64,000 nucleotides of DNA from Dermacentor variabilis (Eukaryota > Arthropoda > Arachnida > Ixodida > Ixodidae). Under the pieces are notes generated by a model. The model did no database searches, was not told the origin of the DNA, and worked only from the letters and a program-made list of their open reading frames with translations. A program made the translations under genes and the position numbers. The stretch lies in contig NC_134570.1 in assembly GCF_050947875.1 (NCBI RefSeq), forward strand, positions 108,902,622-108,966,621. The letters are read 5' to 3'. Position 1 is the first letter of the stretch; each line of letters opens with the position of its first letter. Positions 55,794 to 61,519 of the stretch are shown piece by piece.

Positions 55794-56787
55794 CAAAAAG
55801 CTGAGCGAATGCGGATCGAGAATTTCCAAAGTCTTGCCACGAATGCGACAATTGGTCGCGCTCGTTCAGCGCCTTTCTCGGGCTGCAACAGACGGAGACG
55901 AAAGCCCCAGCAACAGTAGCAGACGAAAGGGAGAGTGCGCTGTCGCTTTATCGCTTCTCACGATAACCGAGTCATGAGCCACTCGTTCCTGCGGCGGCAA
56001 CGTATAGATCCGTGAGTGAGCACCTGAGAATGGTTTGCTCAACAATGGCTGTTATTGGCTTCGTTGGAAGAGAGGCTACTTGATCAGCTGCGAGAGCTCA
56101 ATCACGCGACCGTTAATTCTGTCGCCAGGCGCGCAGAAACCAGAAGGAATGACGTTGTAATGTACGGTATAGTCAAAAGTTGGAGTTTCCGAGAGTGACC
56201 CCGTTAATTACTGTGCGCTTCTCTGGCGTAGATTGACAAATAGGCCATTTCCAGAAGCGGTCACCCTGGTTACGTTGCTAAGACGCTGTCGCCAGAGGAC
56301 AAAGAGCCCCCGTGGGAAAGTTTATTAATAGGTATGTCGACAGTGCAACTTTGAGATATGCATCCTCTTTTCCTATGGTCGAGTGACCATTACAAAGCGG
56401 CAATCGAAATGTATTGTACTTAGATTTAGTGTACTTAGACTTTGTTGCACGTTAAAGAGCCCCAAGTGGTCAAAATTAATCCGCAGTCCTCCACTACGGA
56501 GTGCTTCAAAATCAGATCGTGGTTTTGGCACGTAAAACCCCATAACTTATAAAGTGTACAGAAGAAAAAGAAAAGTGCCCAAAAGGGGAGAGTGCGCGCT
56601 CACTTTTCGGAGACGAGCCCGTTGCACCCGACGGCGGCGATGTCGAACTTGTAGTTTCGGTGCTTCTCGCAGTTGAGCTCCTTCTTGGCGAACAGCTCGG
56701 CCTTGCCCGTCGCCTCGTCGGTGATGCGAACCTCGAAGGGCGCCTCGCCGTGCCGCTTGTTGGTCACCAAGAAGCGGCACACCTTGG
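21729..56787 (-). CDS. CLSTN1: Calsyntenin, 15 coding exons, 5' end missing
   Basis: Calsyntenin is a type I membrane protein of the cadherin superfamily. In animals it acts in neurons as a synaptic adhesion molecule and as a kinesin-1 vesicle adaptor. Exons (high to low): 56787-56604, 50160-49949, 48209-48063, 45215-45024, 44066-43800, 42412-42234, 40955-40829, 37548-37394, 36047-35896, 35716-35497, 31681-31480, 25372-25227, 23853-23601, 22266-22067, 21947-21729. Every intron is GT-AG and every junction keeps frame, giving about 950 residues plus stop. Order of parts, counted from the first full codon: cadherin 1 tail (1-66), cadherin 2 (67-175), linker, LamG (246-435), beta-rich region (436-727), stalk (728-812), TM helix (about 815-836), tail with WDDS motifs. 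Vertebrate calsyntenin-1 has about 980 residues, so only the signal peptide and the start of cadherin 1 are missing. The family is certain. Arthropods usually have one calsyntenin (Cals in Drosophila), so the '1' in the symbol is nominal. Confidence 0.95.
22067..22266 (-). CDS. CLSTN1: Calsyntenin exon: transmembrane helix and first WDDS motif
   Basis: Acceptor ACGCAG, donor GTAAGT. It encodes a single helix of about 22 hydrophobic residues containing V-V-C-V-G-F-L-V-F-M-I-V-L-G, then the stop-transfer R-I-R-A-A and a His/Gln-rich patch. It continues with M-A-W-D-D-S-S-L-T-I-T-V-N-P-M-D. W-D-D-S is the kinesin light chain binding motif of calsyntenins. N-P-M-D lies where the vertebrate X11/Mint-binding N-P-M-E is. 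Confidence 0.97.
23601..23853 (-). CDS. CLSTN1: Calsyntenin exon: Ala/Pro/Ser-rich stalk
   Basis: Acceptor CTTCAG, donor GTGAGC after GCG A. It begins L-T-V-I-H-P-R-P, matching the vertebrate V-x-V-I-H-T strand end, then gives about 75 residues rich in Ala, Pro, Ser and His with no recognisable fold. K-Y-V-E-L-L-D-G near the end may correspond to the vertebrate F-V-D-L-S-G-H. In vertebrates this juxtamembrane part holds the secretase cleavage region; whether that applies here is inference. Confidence 0.9.
24770..24920. repeat. TTCGTTATATC-type repeat, relic of a TIR element
   Basis: Repeated TTGTTATATC, TTCGTTACAT, TTCGTTATAT and TCGCTATATCC words, as seen near the ends of pogo/Tigger-type elements. 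No element boundaries visible. Confidence 0.35.
25227..25372 (-). CDS. CLSTN1: Calsyntenin exon: conserved membrane-proximal strand region
   Basis: Acceptor CTTCAG, donor GTAAGC. It encodes Y-E-N-V-L-R-Q-I-L-Y, then A-F-K-L-V-C-S-E-L-N-G-R and V-S-N-E-Y. The F-K-L-x-C-S-E-L-N-G-R-x-x-S-N-E motif is one of the best conserved in the family. It follows a 6.1-kb intron loaded with nested repeats. Confidence 0.96.
25523..27741. mobile_element. hAT-like TIR element carrying the palindrome
   Basis: The left end TAGGGTGTGCAAGTGCTCGA and the right end (reverse complement TAGGGGTGTGCAAATACT) form an imperfect TIR. Both ends continue into TTCGATT/GAATCGAAT-rich DNA. The flanks ATTTCAAA and GATTCAAA agree at 6 of 8 positions, compatible with a decayed 8-bp target duplication as in hAT elements. 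The element is 2.2 kb in total, of which 0.9 kb is the inserted palindrome. No transposase is recognisable. Confidence 0.55.
26333..27222. repeat. Near-perfect 890-bp palindrome (foldback element)
   Basis: Left arm 26333-26773 and right arm 26782-27222 are inverted copies of 441 bp each around an 8-bp centre (GCGCACTT). By eye there are fewer than 20 mismatches and no net indel, about 96% identity. The outer ends read GGCAAGGCGCAGAAGACC and its complement. Weaker symmetry (AGTAA/TTACT) extends a few bases further out. There is no coding capacity beyond short shadow frames. Such head-to-head pairs can be foldback transposons or inverted terminal repeats of a Penelope-like element; the class is not settled. 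Confidence 0.85.
28226..28640 (+). repeat. Fragment related to the TA MITE at 53.5 kb
   Basis: It starts GGGCCCTGAA like the 53511 element. It shares the CTCAAAC run and an AGACGGCTGCTATTGGC segment (28460s) with 53734-53752. The right end is not clear. Confidence 0.45.
28725..29937. mobile_element. TTAA-flanked MITE split by a second element
   Basis: The ends are TTAAAGGGACACTA at 28725-28738 and its exact reverse complement at 29924-29937. Once the insertion at 28739-29438 is left out, the TIR match extends to about 21 bp (AAAGYGAAA follows on both sides). TTAA at both ends suggests a piggyBac-type target site. The element without its insert is about 0.5 kb and non-coding. Confidence 0.7.
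28739..29438. mobile_element. 700-bp TIR element nested in the TTAA MITE
   Basis: The terminal inverted repeats are about 40 bp: GAGTTTTAGAAT, then two GGGGCCCC blocks, at 28741-28781, mirrored at 29390-29436. Both ends are flanked by ACTA (28735-28738 and 29439-29442), a likely target duplication. The interior is non-coding and repeats the AGAGTTTTAGAATAGGG motif near 28819. Confidence 0.75.
30388..30480 (+). repeat. Tigger-type terminal relic
   Basis: ACTAGAACCTCGTTATAACA followed by ATTCCTTCGTTATACCGAA resembles pogo/Tigger ends (CAGTAGAACCTCGTTATAACG). No partner end found. Confidence 0.4.
31480..31681 (-). CDS. CLSTN1: Calsyntenin exon: acidic start, then C-S-V-Q-V strand
   Basis: Acceptor CTTCAG, donor GTCAGT. 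It starts with an acidic run of 11 Glu/Asp residues, then L-D-S-C-S-V-Q-V and a helix-like stretch ending G-L-V-I-Y-G. The pattern matches the vertebrate L-D-T-C-E-V-T-V segment. The 5' boundary uses the first good AG upstream of the acidic run. The reading frame also continues further upstream into intron. Confidence 0.93.
31682..34114. other. Intron sequence of calsyntenin with relic repeats
   Basis: 32550-32720 has TTTCGACATCGG / TTATTTCGATCC words seen in tick TIR elements, and 33905-33935 has a TTGAATCAATTCAATTC run like a retrotransposon tail. Neither can be bounded. Confidence 0.35.
34117..35135 (+). mobile_element. Internally deleted Tigger/pogo element
   Basis: The ends read CAGTAGAACCCCGCTGTTACG and (right, reverse complement) CAGTGGAACCCCGTTCATACG. 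Both are flanked by TA (34115-34116, 35136-35137), as for pogo/Tigger elements. Subterminal repeats (CGTTTTCCCGGCTG) also match in inverted orientation. Inside is only a C-terminal transposase remnant at 34756-34989. Confidence 0.75.
34756..34989 (+). pseudogene. Tigger transposase C-terminal remnant
   Basis: The frame ends A-L-D-L-L-R-R-Y, then A-I-E-K-R-V, then K-R-Q-A-I-I-L-D-F-F-K-S and a stop. This is the usual tail of pogo/Tigger (CENP-B-like DDE) transposases, where an L-x-x-x-L-x-R-Y segment precedes K-Q-x-x-I-x-x-F-F. An ATG at 34708 followed by K-R-A-K-F may be the original N-terminus in another frame, with the DDE core deleted between. Not functional. Confidence 0.6.
35497..35716 (-). 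CDS. CLSTN1: Calsyntenin exon: membrane-distal extracellular region
   Basis: Acceptor CCCCAG, donor GTACGG. It encodes C-S-N-G-K-A, then V-P-P-V-E-S-W-V-T-I-L and P-S-I-T-I-N-G-T-P-N-L-A-R-E (sequon N-G-T). This matches the vertebrate P-P-V-x-G-Y-V and I-S-L-S-G-x-x-x-x-A-R region. It closes with a Thr/Ser-rich tail. It is separated by a 179-bp intron, the shortest in the gene, from the exon at 35896-36047. Confidence 0.95.
35896..36047 (-). CDS. CLSTN1: Calsyntenin exon: extracellular region with R-D-F-P-T-P-G motif
   Basis: This short exon was read directly from the minus strand. Acceptor is TTGTAG and donor is GTAAGT. It begins E-V-T-S-N-S-E and contains I-E-D-L-V-S-R-V-A-Y-V-N-S-R-D-F-P-T-P-G-R. 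The Y-x-N-S-R-x-F-P-T-P-G segment is a clear calsyntenin signature. It ends with AT of a split Met codon. Confidence 0.94.
37394..37548 (-). CDS. CLSTN1: Calsyntenin exon: after LamG
   Basis: Acceptor CTGCAG, donor GTAAGC. It encodes F-H-F-R-G-Y-L-T-G-L-S-V-L, then S-C-L-H-R-C-K-E-W-L-D. This corresponds to the F-F-R-G-x-L-A-G-L strand and the C-x3-C-K-E pair that close the LamG region in calsyntenins. Phase is 0 at the 3' end. Confidence 0.95.
37780..38902. mobile_element. Long-TIR element in a calsyntenin intron
   Basis: The left end (CAAGGTGTCGCAGCAAGCTT, then TAGCCAAG) and the right end (reverse complement CAGAGTGCCTTAGCTAACTT, then TAGCCAAG) match over about 60 bp. The match resumes further in: TTTAGTTGCATAATTATTCA near 37906 versus the complement of the segment ending about 38780. 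The TIR is therefore close to 150 bp. I see no transposase inside. The target duplication is unclear. Confidence 0.6.
39111..39157 (+). repeat. (CTA)n microsatellite
   Basis: About 15 uninterrupted trinucleotide units, in a calsyntenin intron. Confidence 0.95.
39596..40413 (+). mobile_element. Pogo-type TIR element with N-terminal transposase piece
   Basis: The left end has ATTTATTAGAATCTAGGCCG. The right end (reverse complement) has ATTTACTCGAGTCTAGGACG. A second block, AGCTTAGATTCGAGG / CTTTGAATCGGGGCC, lies inside each end. Boundaries are good to about 10 bases. The interior holds one short transposase-like frame at 39875-40063. Confidence 0.55.
39875..40063 (+). pseudogene. Pogo/Tigger-type N-terminal DNA-binding domain remnant
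   Basis: The frame starts M-A-P-N-R-R-C-H-Y-S-A-T-F-E-R-K-V-V. It later has I-N-E-K-N-F-H-C-W-R, which resembles the HTH (Psq/CENPB-N) start of pogo-like transposases, where Y-x-x-x-F-K-x-x-V is followed by V-S-E-x-x-V-R-x-W-R. It stops after 62 codons, so the catalytic part is absent. Confidence 0.5.
40829..40955 (-). CDS. CLSTN1: Calsyntenin exon: LamG domain, last strands
   Basis: Acceptor GTGCAG, donor GTGAGT. It starts at phase 0 with A-S-L-Y-V-D-G, the standard LamG strand. It has one sequon (N-T-T) and ends V-V-G-A-C-W-Q, which matches the calsyntenin LamG end. The frame stays open past the donor, but that read-through into the intron has no family match. Confidence 0.95.
41330..41442. 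repeat. Foldback repeat, family 1 copy A
   Basis: The left arm ACATAGTTACTAGCGCTAGC and so on is mirrored by GCTAGCGCTAGTAACTATGT, with GGTGGGACAGG / CCTGTCCCACC nearer the centre and AGAGCGCTCT in the middle. It is flanked on the left by GTTGGGCTAGTTGGTGCTGA. No coding potential. Confidence 0.75.
42234..42412 (-). CDS. CLSTN1: Calsyntenin exon: LamG domain, middle part
   Basis: Acceptor GTGCAG, donor GTGTGC at phase 0. It encodes M-S-R-H-H-T-A-L-F, the cysteine strand N-C-R-L-I-L-L-L-R-R and the strongly conserved V-C-D-D-R-W-H-H-Y-A-V-S-V, the W-H-H-Y core of LamG domains. Confidence 0.96.
43372..43660 (-). mobile_element. Solo LTR related to the one at 10.5 kb
   Basis: On the minus strand it reads ACATTCCCGAACC, a TATA box (TATAAATAG, plus 43498-43506), then CAACGATCGCCAACTGC. 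About 60 bases on it has AAGTTCGCCCAATAAAGAGC as poly(A) signal. TATA, GATCGCC and TTCGCCCAATAAA occur in the same order as in the LTR at 10474-10911. No internal retrotransposon sequence adjoins. Confidence 0.55.
43800..44066 (-). CDS. CLSTN1: Calsyntenin exon: LamG domain, first part
   Basis: Acceptor ATGCAG, donor GTACGT. It encodes D-L-L-P-S-P followed by W-T-Q-G-L-P-T-D-E-G, then S-D-Q-I-Y-E-F-D-G and F-T-V-G-F-W-M-R-H. These are the opening beta strands of the calsyntenin LamG/LNS domain. Two N-glycosylation sequons are visible (N-L-T and N-A-S). It ends at a split Arg codon (C|GA). Confidence 0.96.
45024..45215 (-). CDS. CLSTN1: Calsyntenin exon: linker between cadherin 2 and LamG
   Basis: Acceptor CGCAG, donor GTCAGT. 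Residues read V-E-Y-T-P-G-S-G, then F-P-D-A-Q-L-E-L-C-E, then the very conserved H-V-G-K-G-C-D-R-D-T-Y-S. This last motif is a hallmark of calsyntenins and leads into the LNS (LamG) domain. Confidence 0.96.
45216..48062. other. Intron sequence of calsyntenin, nothing recognised
   Basis: AT-rich intron. TTTGGAGCA-type words repeat near 46015-46115 (GGAGCA five times). No element boundaries or coding signal. Confidence 0.5.
48063..48209 (-). CDS. CLSTN1: Calsyntenin exon: cadherin repeat 2, second half
   Basis: Acceptor ACCAG, donor GTGGGC. It encodes G-T-I-W-T-T-E-P-L-D-W-E, then the V-V-A-F-D-C-S strand and the closing V-T-V-T-I-K-V-N-R-V-C-K strand. It ends W-K-G, which matches the P-G-W-x-G junction after cadherin 2 in calsyntenins. 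Phase is G|GC on both sides. Confidence 0.94.
48790..49681 (+). mobile_element. CR1/L2-like LINE, 3' part of reverse transcriptase ORF
   Basis: The frame 48799-49149 contains L-N-W-N-N-H-I, then L-H-H-K-L-K-D-A-S-P-E-V, and T-T-L-I-Q-P-K-L-E-Y-S-S-I-I-W-D. These are the thumb-side motifs of CR1/L2-like reverse transcriptases. In another frame near 49420 the classic F-P-R-A-I-E-E-W-N end motif follows. Between them a short A-tailed insertion (about 49185-49297) and stops break the frame. The element ends in a TAAATAACATAAATAAAT tail. Defective. Confidence 0.7.
49949..50160 (-). CDS. CLSTN1: Calsyntenin exon: end of cadherin 1, start of cadherin 2
   Basis: Acceptor TTGCAG, donor GTGAGC. The exon carries D-V-N-E-F-A-P, the calcium-binding linker signature between cadherin repeats. 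It then has V-R-A-L-D-A-D-C and I-C-K-Y-D-I, both typical of calsyntenin repeat 2, where cysteines flank the D-x-D calcium motif. The split codon AA|C joins the previous exon in frame. Confidence 0.95.
50468..50499 (+). repeat. (AATC)n short repeat
   Basis: About seven AATC units with one AATCG variant. Confidence 0.85.
51342..51360 (+). repeat. C-run (19 bases, one G)
   Basis: A homopolymer-like tract in an intron, prone to assembly error. Confidence 0.9.
51644..51698 (+). repeat. (AAT)n microsatellite, perhaps a retrotransposon tail
   Basis: About 18 AAT units followed by CTTTATTGCACTC. On the minus strand this reads CAATAAAG then (ATT)n, the form expected for a LINE or SINE tail. Confidence 0.9.
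53198..53510 (+). pseudogene. LINE ORF2 C-terminal remnant
   Basis: The frame includes L-Y-N-N-T-K-S-S-A-L-L-L-Q-A-R-A, then T-K-T-Y-R-S-K-Y and a C-x2-C motif (C-V-R-C-S-E-N-A-E). This matches the end of I/R1-like LINE ORF2 proteins, where a CCHC-type knuckle follows the RNase H region. The frame is cut by the MITE at 53511. Confidence 0.55.
53511..54476. mobile_element. 966-bp MITE inserted in a LINE
   Basis: The left end CTAAAGGGGCCCTGAACCAG and the right end (reverse complement CTAAAGGGGCACTGAACCAC) agree at 18 of 20 positions. TA at the junction is compatible with a Tc1/mariner-type target. The interior is GC-rich and non-coding. LINE-like sequence is found on both sides. Confidence 0.7.
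54477..54775 (+). mobile_element. LINE 3' end continuing after the MITE
   Basis: After the MITE the sequence continues as a non-coding 3' region. It ends ACGCCAATAAATCATCATCATCATT, a short ATC-repeat tail of the kind that closes several LINE families. It is read as the same element as 53198-53510. Confidence 0.45.
55722..55790 (+). repeat. (GAAA)n microsatellite
   Basis: About 17 GAAA units. Both strands stay open across it, producing artefactual frames of K/E/R or F/L/S. Confidence 0.97.
56417..56553 (+). mobile_element. SINE 3' fragment, same family as 7.6 kb
   Basis: It contains GCACGTTAAAGAGCCCCA, TCCTCCACTACGGAGTGCTT and GTGGTTTTGGCACGTAAAAC, then CCCCATAACTTA. These match the body and tail of the SINE at 7612-7845. 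The tRNA-like head is missing. Confidence 0.65.
56604..56787 (-). CDS. CLSTN1: Calsyntenin exon: cadherin repeat 1, C-terminal part
   Basis: This is the most 5' exon I can find. The acceptor is a pyrimidine run ending GCGCAG, and the donor GTGAGC follows GAA AA. Residues 1-60 include the C-R-F-L strand, the D-E-A-T-G-K turn and the L-N-C-E-K cysteine strand found in calsyntenin cadherin repeat 1. The exon opens with two bases of a split codon, so the preceding exon must end with one base of a codon. The TGA that seems to end the frame lies in the donor site. Nearest downstream exon is 6.4 kb away. Confidence 0.88.
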
Positions 56788-57190
56788 CTGCGCGGAGGAA
56801 GGGGAGAGAACATGCACTGTTTATGTACGCTGCGACAGCCAACATCGGGGACGAGTACAGCCGACCCCTCACAGTGGCGTAACGTGACTGGCTAGCATCG
56901 CAAGAAGATACAAGATTAACGCTTTGCCTTCGCTAAGGAGGCAGACATATCCCCCCCTTCACCTGACCGCTTAATCTTAGGCCACAGTCCATCACTTCAA
57001 ATAAAGGCTTCAACGAATGAATTGTTATGACGCTATTGGCTGCCTACAACAAATACACAACGTCCGTCCCCATCACTGCTCTATGGCGCTCAGACAATTT
57101 CGACGGTAGGATGCAACTTGGCTGGCTCGCATGTCCAGCGGCGCTTGTATAGGCGAAGGTCCTCCTTGCTTCGGTGAATAAACGGCTGAA

Positions 57191-57365
57191 GCAGTTGCTG
57201 TGAGATAGTTACTAGCGCGAACAAAGCTAAGGGAAGAAAGAAATGTAACAGGACAGAACGCTATAGTGGTCTGTCTATACAGTCTATAGCGCTCTGTCCT
57301 GTCCCACCCTTCCTTTTCGTTAGTCTGGTTCGCGCTAGCGCTAGTAACTATGTCACAGCAACTGC
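57191..57365. repeat. Foldback repeat, family 1 copy B
   Basis: The arms GCAGTTGCTGTGAGATAGTT and its complement (57346-57365) enclose AACAGGACAGAACGCTATAG and CTATAGCGCTCTGTCCTG. The right arm and its flank (GACTAGCCCAAATTTC) match the left arm and flank of copy A, so both derive from one repeat family. The arms of copy B have diverged more. Confidence 0.7.
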
Positions 57366-58327
57366 CAGAACACCGACTAGCCCAAATTTCTGCGTTAATT
57401 AAACAGCTGAAGCACCGGCGATATATATAGTAGGCAAATTGAAGACCACACATCCGTACCCCGCGAGGAGGCCGGCGGCTTCGCGTAACCAGCAGCTAGC
57501 TACAGGGAAGCCTTCATACAAGTGACCATAGCCGGATCATTAGGTCTAACAAAGTTCGTGCAAGAAACGCCAGCTTTTTTCGACCCGTAAAGAATTAGAG
57601 CGAAAAAATGATAATAATTAGAGAAACGAAAACTACGCCCAAAGGTGCCAAAACCACCACGCCGCGTTTGCGCGTGTGTGCTCCCTTCGTTTGCGGAAGT
57701 TCCGTTTCCAGCTCCACGCGAAGCCGATGCACAATCCAATCTGCGCTCGCTTATACACCTGGAACGCCAAGAAAAAAAAGAAGAAAGAGCACTCTGCTGC
57801 TTAGCCATACACAAAGGGTATACACTGTTCCGCACAAGACGACACTGATCGCACTTGCTCTTGAACGCCACCAAATTTCCTGAAGAAGTATGTATTTTAT
57901 ACACATCTGCTGTGCACAGATACACAAACTTGTTATAAAGGCAGCGCGGAAAACCACGGTATACCCCGCGGCTTTCCGATAACCACGCGCTCGCTCGTGC
58001 GTGCTGTCTGTGCGTGTGCACGATTGTGTGTTTACGGCAAAAGCCGCCCCATGTCGATTAATACTGCATACACCAATGCACGACGCGCCTGCGAGCTTTC
58101 CCTGTTTGCCTTAGCAGCACAGTCCGTGATTGGTCTAGAGAGAGGGCGGATTAACGGATTCCCGCTTTTCGGGAGTCGGAAGCGAACAGGCGTTGTTTAC
58201 ACCCGCGACATACATTCGCAGGCTTGAGTTGCTGATCCTAATGTGGCGGCTGCGCGAATCGCGTAGGGTGGTCGGGTTATCCTTTCGCAAGTTCGCGTCA
58301 GAAGCGAGAGGGCGAAAACCGAGCGAG

Positions 58328-58328
<1 letters not shown>

Positions 58329-58425
<97 letters not shown>
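58329..58425 (+). repeat. (TA)n joined to (GA)n
   Basis: About 29 TA units run directly into about 20 GA units. Confidence 0.97.
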
Positions 58426-58426
<1 letters not shown>

Positions 58427-59271
58427 CGGCATACAGACAGACGCCTTTTTTTGCAGACGAAACCAAGTTCAGATGTCCCAACTTCAGGATCTGAAAAAAT
58501 ACTAGTCTAAGCAGAAAAAGAAAGTACCACTTCATGATACCCGATAATTTGTTATAGCAGCGTTCTTCATTTCGAGGTTCGGCTGTATCACTTTTTTTTT
58601 CTTGCTCAACATGTTGATTGATGGTTAAAAATTAGCAGTTAGAATGATTTGTGCCACGGAAAAAGAGAAACGTTCATTATGAAGCTTTTCTCAAAAAACA
58701 TTCACGTATGGCGCCCGGAATTTATGTTACCGTGATGCAGTGGCCGTTTAAGTTGAGGTCCCTGCCGCAGGTAGGTCCGTAGTGTCGACGGCTTCGAAAA
58801 GGTGAGGCTCTGGAAAGTCGGTCAGCGGCTGCGCGTGCATTCTTTCCAAATCAATTTTGCTCCAGTATACACACACGCAGACGCAGTAAAGTTATTGGTG
58901 GGGCTACGACAATCCTAAACGAGCCGCAAATACTTACGCAGATCAACGCACGCGTTCGAATCTATGCGAAGCTAAGCTTAATTACGTGAAGCTCCAGTAA
59001 TTAAATGCTTTACAGCTAACGGCAATGCTTACATTATTTGGTGATGACAGCTACATTAACAGAAAAGTACGACACGCTGCATTTTATGATAATATCGCAA
59101 GAATTGGCCGGCATGAAACTTGCATGTTTCAGCCTCCTGAAGAATTCGCAGCATATGACGTTTCGGCTGGTGGACCAGCCGAAACGTCAGTGCACTATAC
59201 TGTGCTTATTCAACGTACGTCGTACTCTTCTTTCTTCATTTTACTACCGGGGCCAATGTGATTTCCTCAAG

Positions 59272-59272
<1 letters not shown>

Positions 59273-59363
<91 letters not shown>
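59273..59363 (+). repeat. (TA)n microsatellite
   Basis: About 45 TA units without interruption. It is self-complementary and can form a cruciform. Confidence 0.97.
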
Positions 59364-59366
<3 letters not shown>

Positions 59367-60715
59367 GGCTCGACAAGTGTTGTGGTTCCGTCTGGGACTA
59401 CAGCGCGGGCGTACGCGCAGGTCCTACTGGTTGTTTCTTGTTTTCTTTGATCACCACGTCAAGCCCCGACGTGTACATAGGAGCAAACGTGGACGCGCCT
59501 GTTATTTTGGCTCTGTCTCGCATTTTCAGGCGCAAGGTCACCCCATAAGCAAGGCCGAAGTCTCGACACTGCTCTGCGTGCTCGTCGATCCCGTCTCGGC
59601 TCCAAAGTGACCCCAGGCGGCGCAGAAAGTCCGGGCCCACGTGCCTGCCGTTTTTTTTTTGTTCTTTTTTTCGTTGCGTATTATGTTTCTTCCGCGCGGA
59701 GACTCTCCGCCTAAAGCCGGATTTTCAAGACTGCTTCGTTTATCCGTTAATCTTTTTTTTTGTGTGTGTGATCTCCCGACATCGAGCGCACGGCCATCGC
59801 GCAGAGCTTAGAAAGTAGGCGCACACGTGCCCGTAGTTTTGGTAGCGAACTTATTTATTGGCGTTGTGTGAGTGGGAGAATGGTTGAGACTCCGCTCGGT
59901 CCCCGAGGGGGTGGGGGGGGGGCGAGTGTCGTCCGCCTGGGGCCCTCCGAAGACCTTAAAATTTAACGAAGTCTCGAAGCACCCGATAGCCTAAGAAAAA
60001 ACAAAACCAAAAGAAAGAGGCCAGCAGGTCCACCTCCTCCTGATCAACTCGCTGTCGGAGAAACCGCCACCAAGCAAGTATATACCGTGCACTCGAGCCG
60101 CCGCGTAAGGGCCGTTTCGTCCTGTACATAGGCGGAGCAGGCACTTCGGGAAGAGCTCAGCGCGCGCCTCGTTCGCCCCCTAGCTTCTCCACACTTCACC
60201 AGCACCTTTCACCGAGCGAACCACAGACAACGTTGGCTTCCGGAAGTTCGATGAAAATTGGATTGAATTTTGGCGTATTTATTCGCACCCTACTTTTTTT
60301 TTATGGCCGACTGTTCACACAGACCAGCAAAACCTGATACCCGGGAAGCTATGCGCCAGATTTTCTTTCTTTTTTTTAATTTGCAATGACTAGTGAACGC
60401 TCAAAAAAAAAAAAAGCGAAATTCAATATTTTCCATACGGTACACCAATATTTGGTGCCAAAGTGGAGATATATATATAGAGAGAGAGAGGGGGGAGAGG
60501 GGGGCGCTGTAATATGACTTTGTCTGGGGCGCCAAAATACCCTGAAACACTGCTACGCCGCACACTCGCAACGAGACCAGCCGCTCAAAGATCACCGCCA
60601 CCCTTCCTGAGTAGCTAGTGCACCGAACTGTCGTGGCACCTCCCCGGTCAACGTACATCCTGTCATGCGCTGAGCTCTCTTCCACTAACGGCAGTCAGAT
60701 GCACTGCAGTTTCCC

Positions 60716-60835
60716 GCTTTCGTGATCCGAGTTGCTTAGGTGCATCACGCTGAGCACGAGGTCGCGAATTCGATGCCCGACCCAAGAGGTCAAATTAATC
60801 CGAAGCCTTTCGCTACTCTTTAAAAAAAAGAAGAA
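60716..60835 (+). mobile_element. SINE 5' fragment
   Basis: It has the tRNA-like head (CACGCTGAGCACGAGGTCGC, then GAATTCGATGCCCG as B box) and a shortened body ending in an A-rich tail. Same family as at 7.6 kb, internally deleted. Confidence 0.5.
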
Positions 60836-61002
60836 AAAAACACACACGGTATTCCATTAAAGCTCAAAAAAATAAAAGAAGACATCACACCAGAAACTCA
60901 ACAGACAAGAACACAGCATTTTCAGGGCGACTTTTCTAAAGGTATGACGCCCCTCGTGGCTCGCGGCCGGTGCAGGTTCGAAACGTTAAATCGCATAAAG
61001 TA

Positions 61003-61519
61003 TAAACCCCATGCAAGCGACCTTGCACGCGACAGCGACAGGCGACGCGATGGAGATGGCTGTCGCGTTCGCTCGTCGCCTACAAGTTGCACCCCATGCG
61101 AGCGATGACTACGAGCGACGTCTCCCCAGTGTTGCCGGTATGAGGGCAGCAATATAGGCGCCGAAACTAGCGTGACGCGTGCTTTATTAACTTAAGTTGA
61201 TGTATTTTACTGTAAAAAGCAGCATAAAATATTTCTGAAAGTCTTGCAGTAGGTTCTTATCCTTGCACCTATAAAAATTCAATCGTTTGCTCGTTCCGTG
61301 CGACAATCGGAAGTACTGGAGTTATGTACATCCAGTTCCGGCTTTGCGCTATTGGCTAGTCGCTCATAGCACTTCCGGGCGACGAGCGACGAATTCTAGA
61401 TTTGCAAAACCGAGCGATCGCGCGACAAGACCGAGCGATCTGTTCAAGCGACGGCCTGATCCGTCGCGCGAACCCGTCGCTCGTCGCTGTCGCGCACAAA
61501 ATCGCGCTAATGGGGTTTA
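61003..61519. mobile_element. GCGAC-rich TIR element, 517 bp
   Basis: The ends are TAAACCCCATGCAAGCGAC and (right, reverse complement) TAAACCCCATTAGCGCGA. Both are followed within 15 bases by GCGCGACAGCGAC or its near match. Many GCGAC/GTCGC words lie in both arms, with a plain AT-rich middle (61185-61280). Non-coding MITE. Confidence 0.6.

Larger units (their letters stand above)
56788..60995. other. Upstream of the first exon found; no exon recognised
   Basis: If the missing 5' exon lies to the right, this is calsyntenin intron 1. It contains the foldback, (TA)n and (GA)n tracts and SINE piece listed separately. No signal-peptide frame with a suitable donor was found. Confidence 0.4.

Noticed and set aside
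55551..55977. Frames with K-E-R-K or S-F-F-L repeats
   Set aside because: They are translations of the (GAAA)n microsatellite.
59038..59610. Plus-strand frame of 190 codons with Tyr-Ile repeats
   Set aside because: Produced by the (TA)n tract; the parts outside it match nothing.
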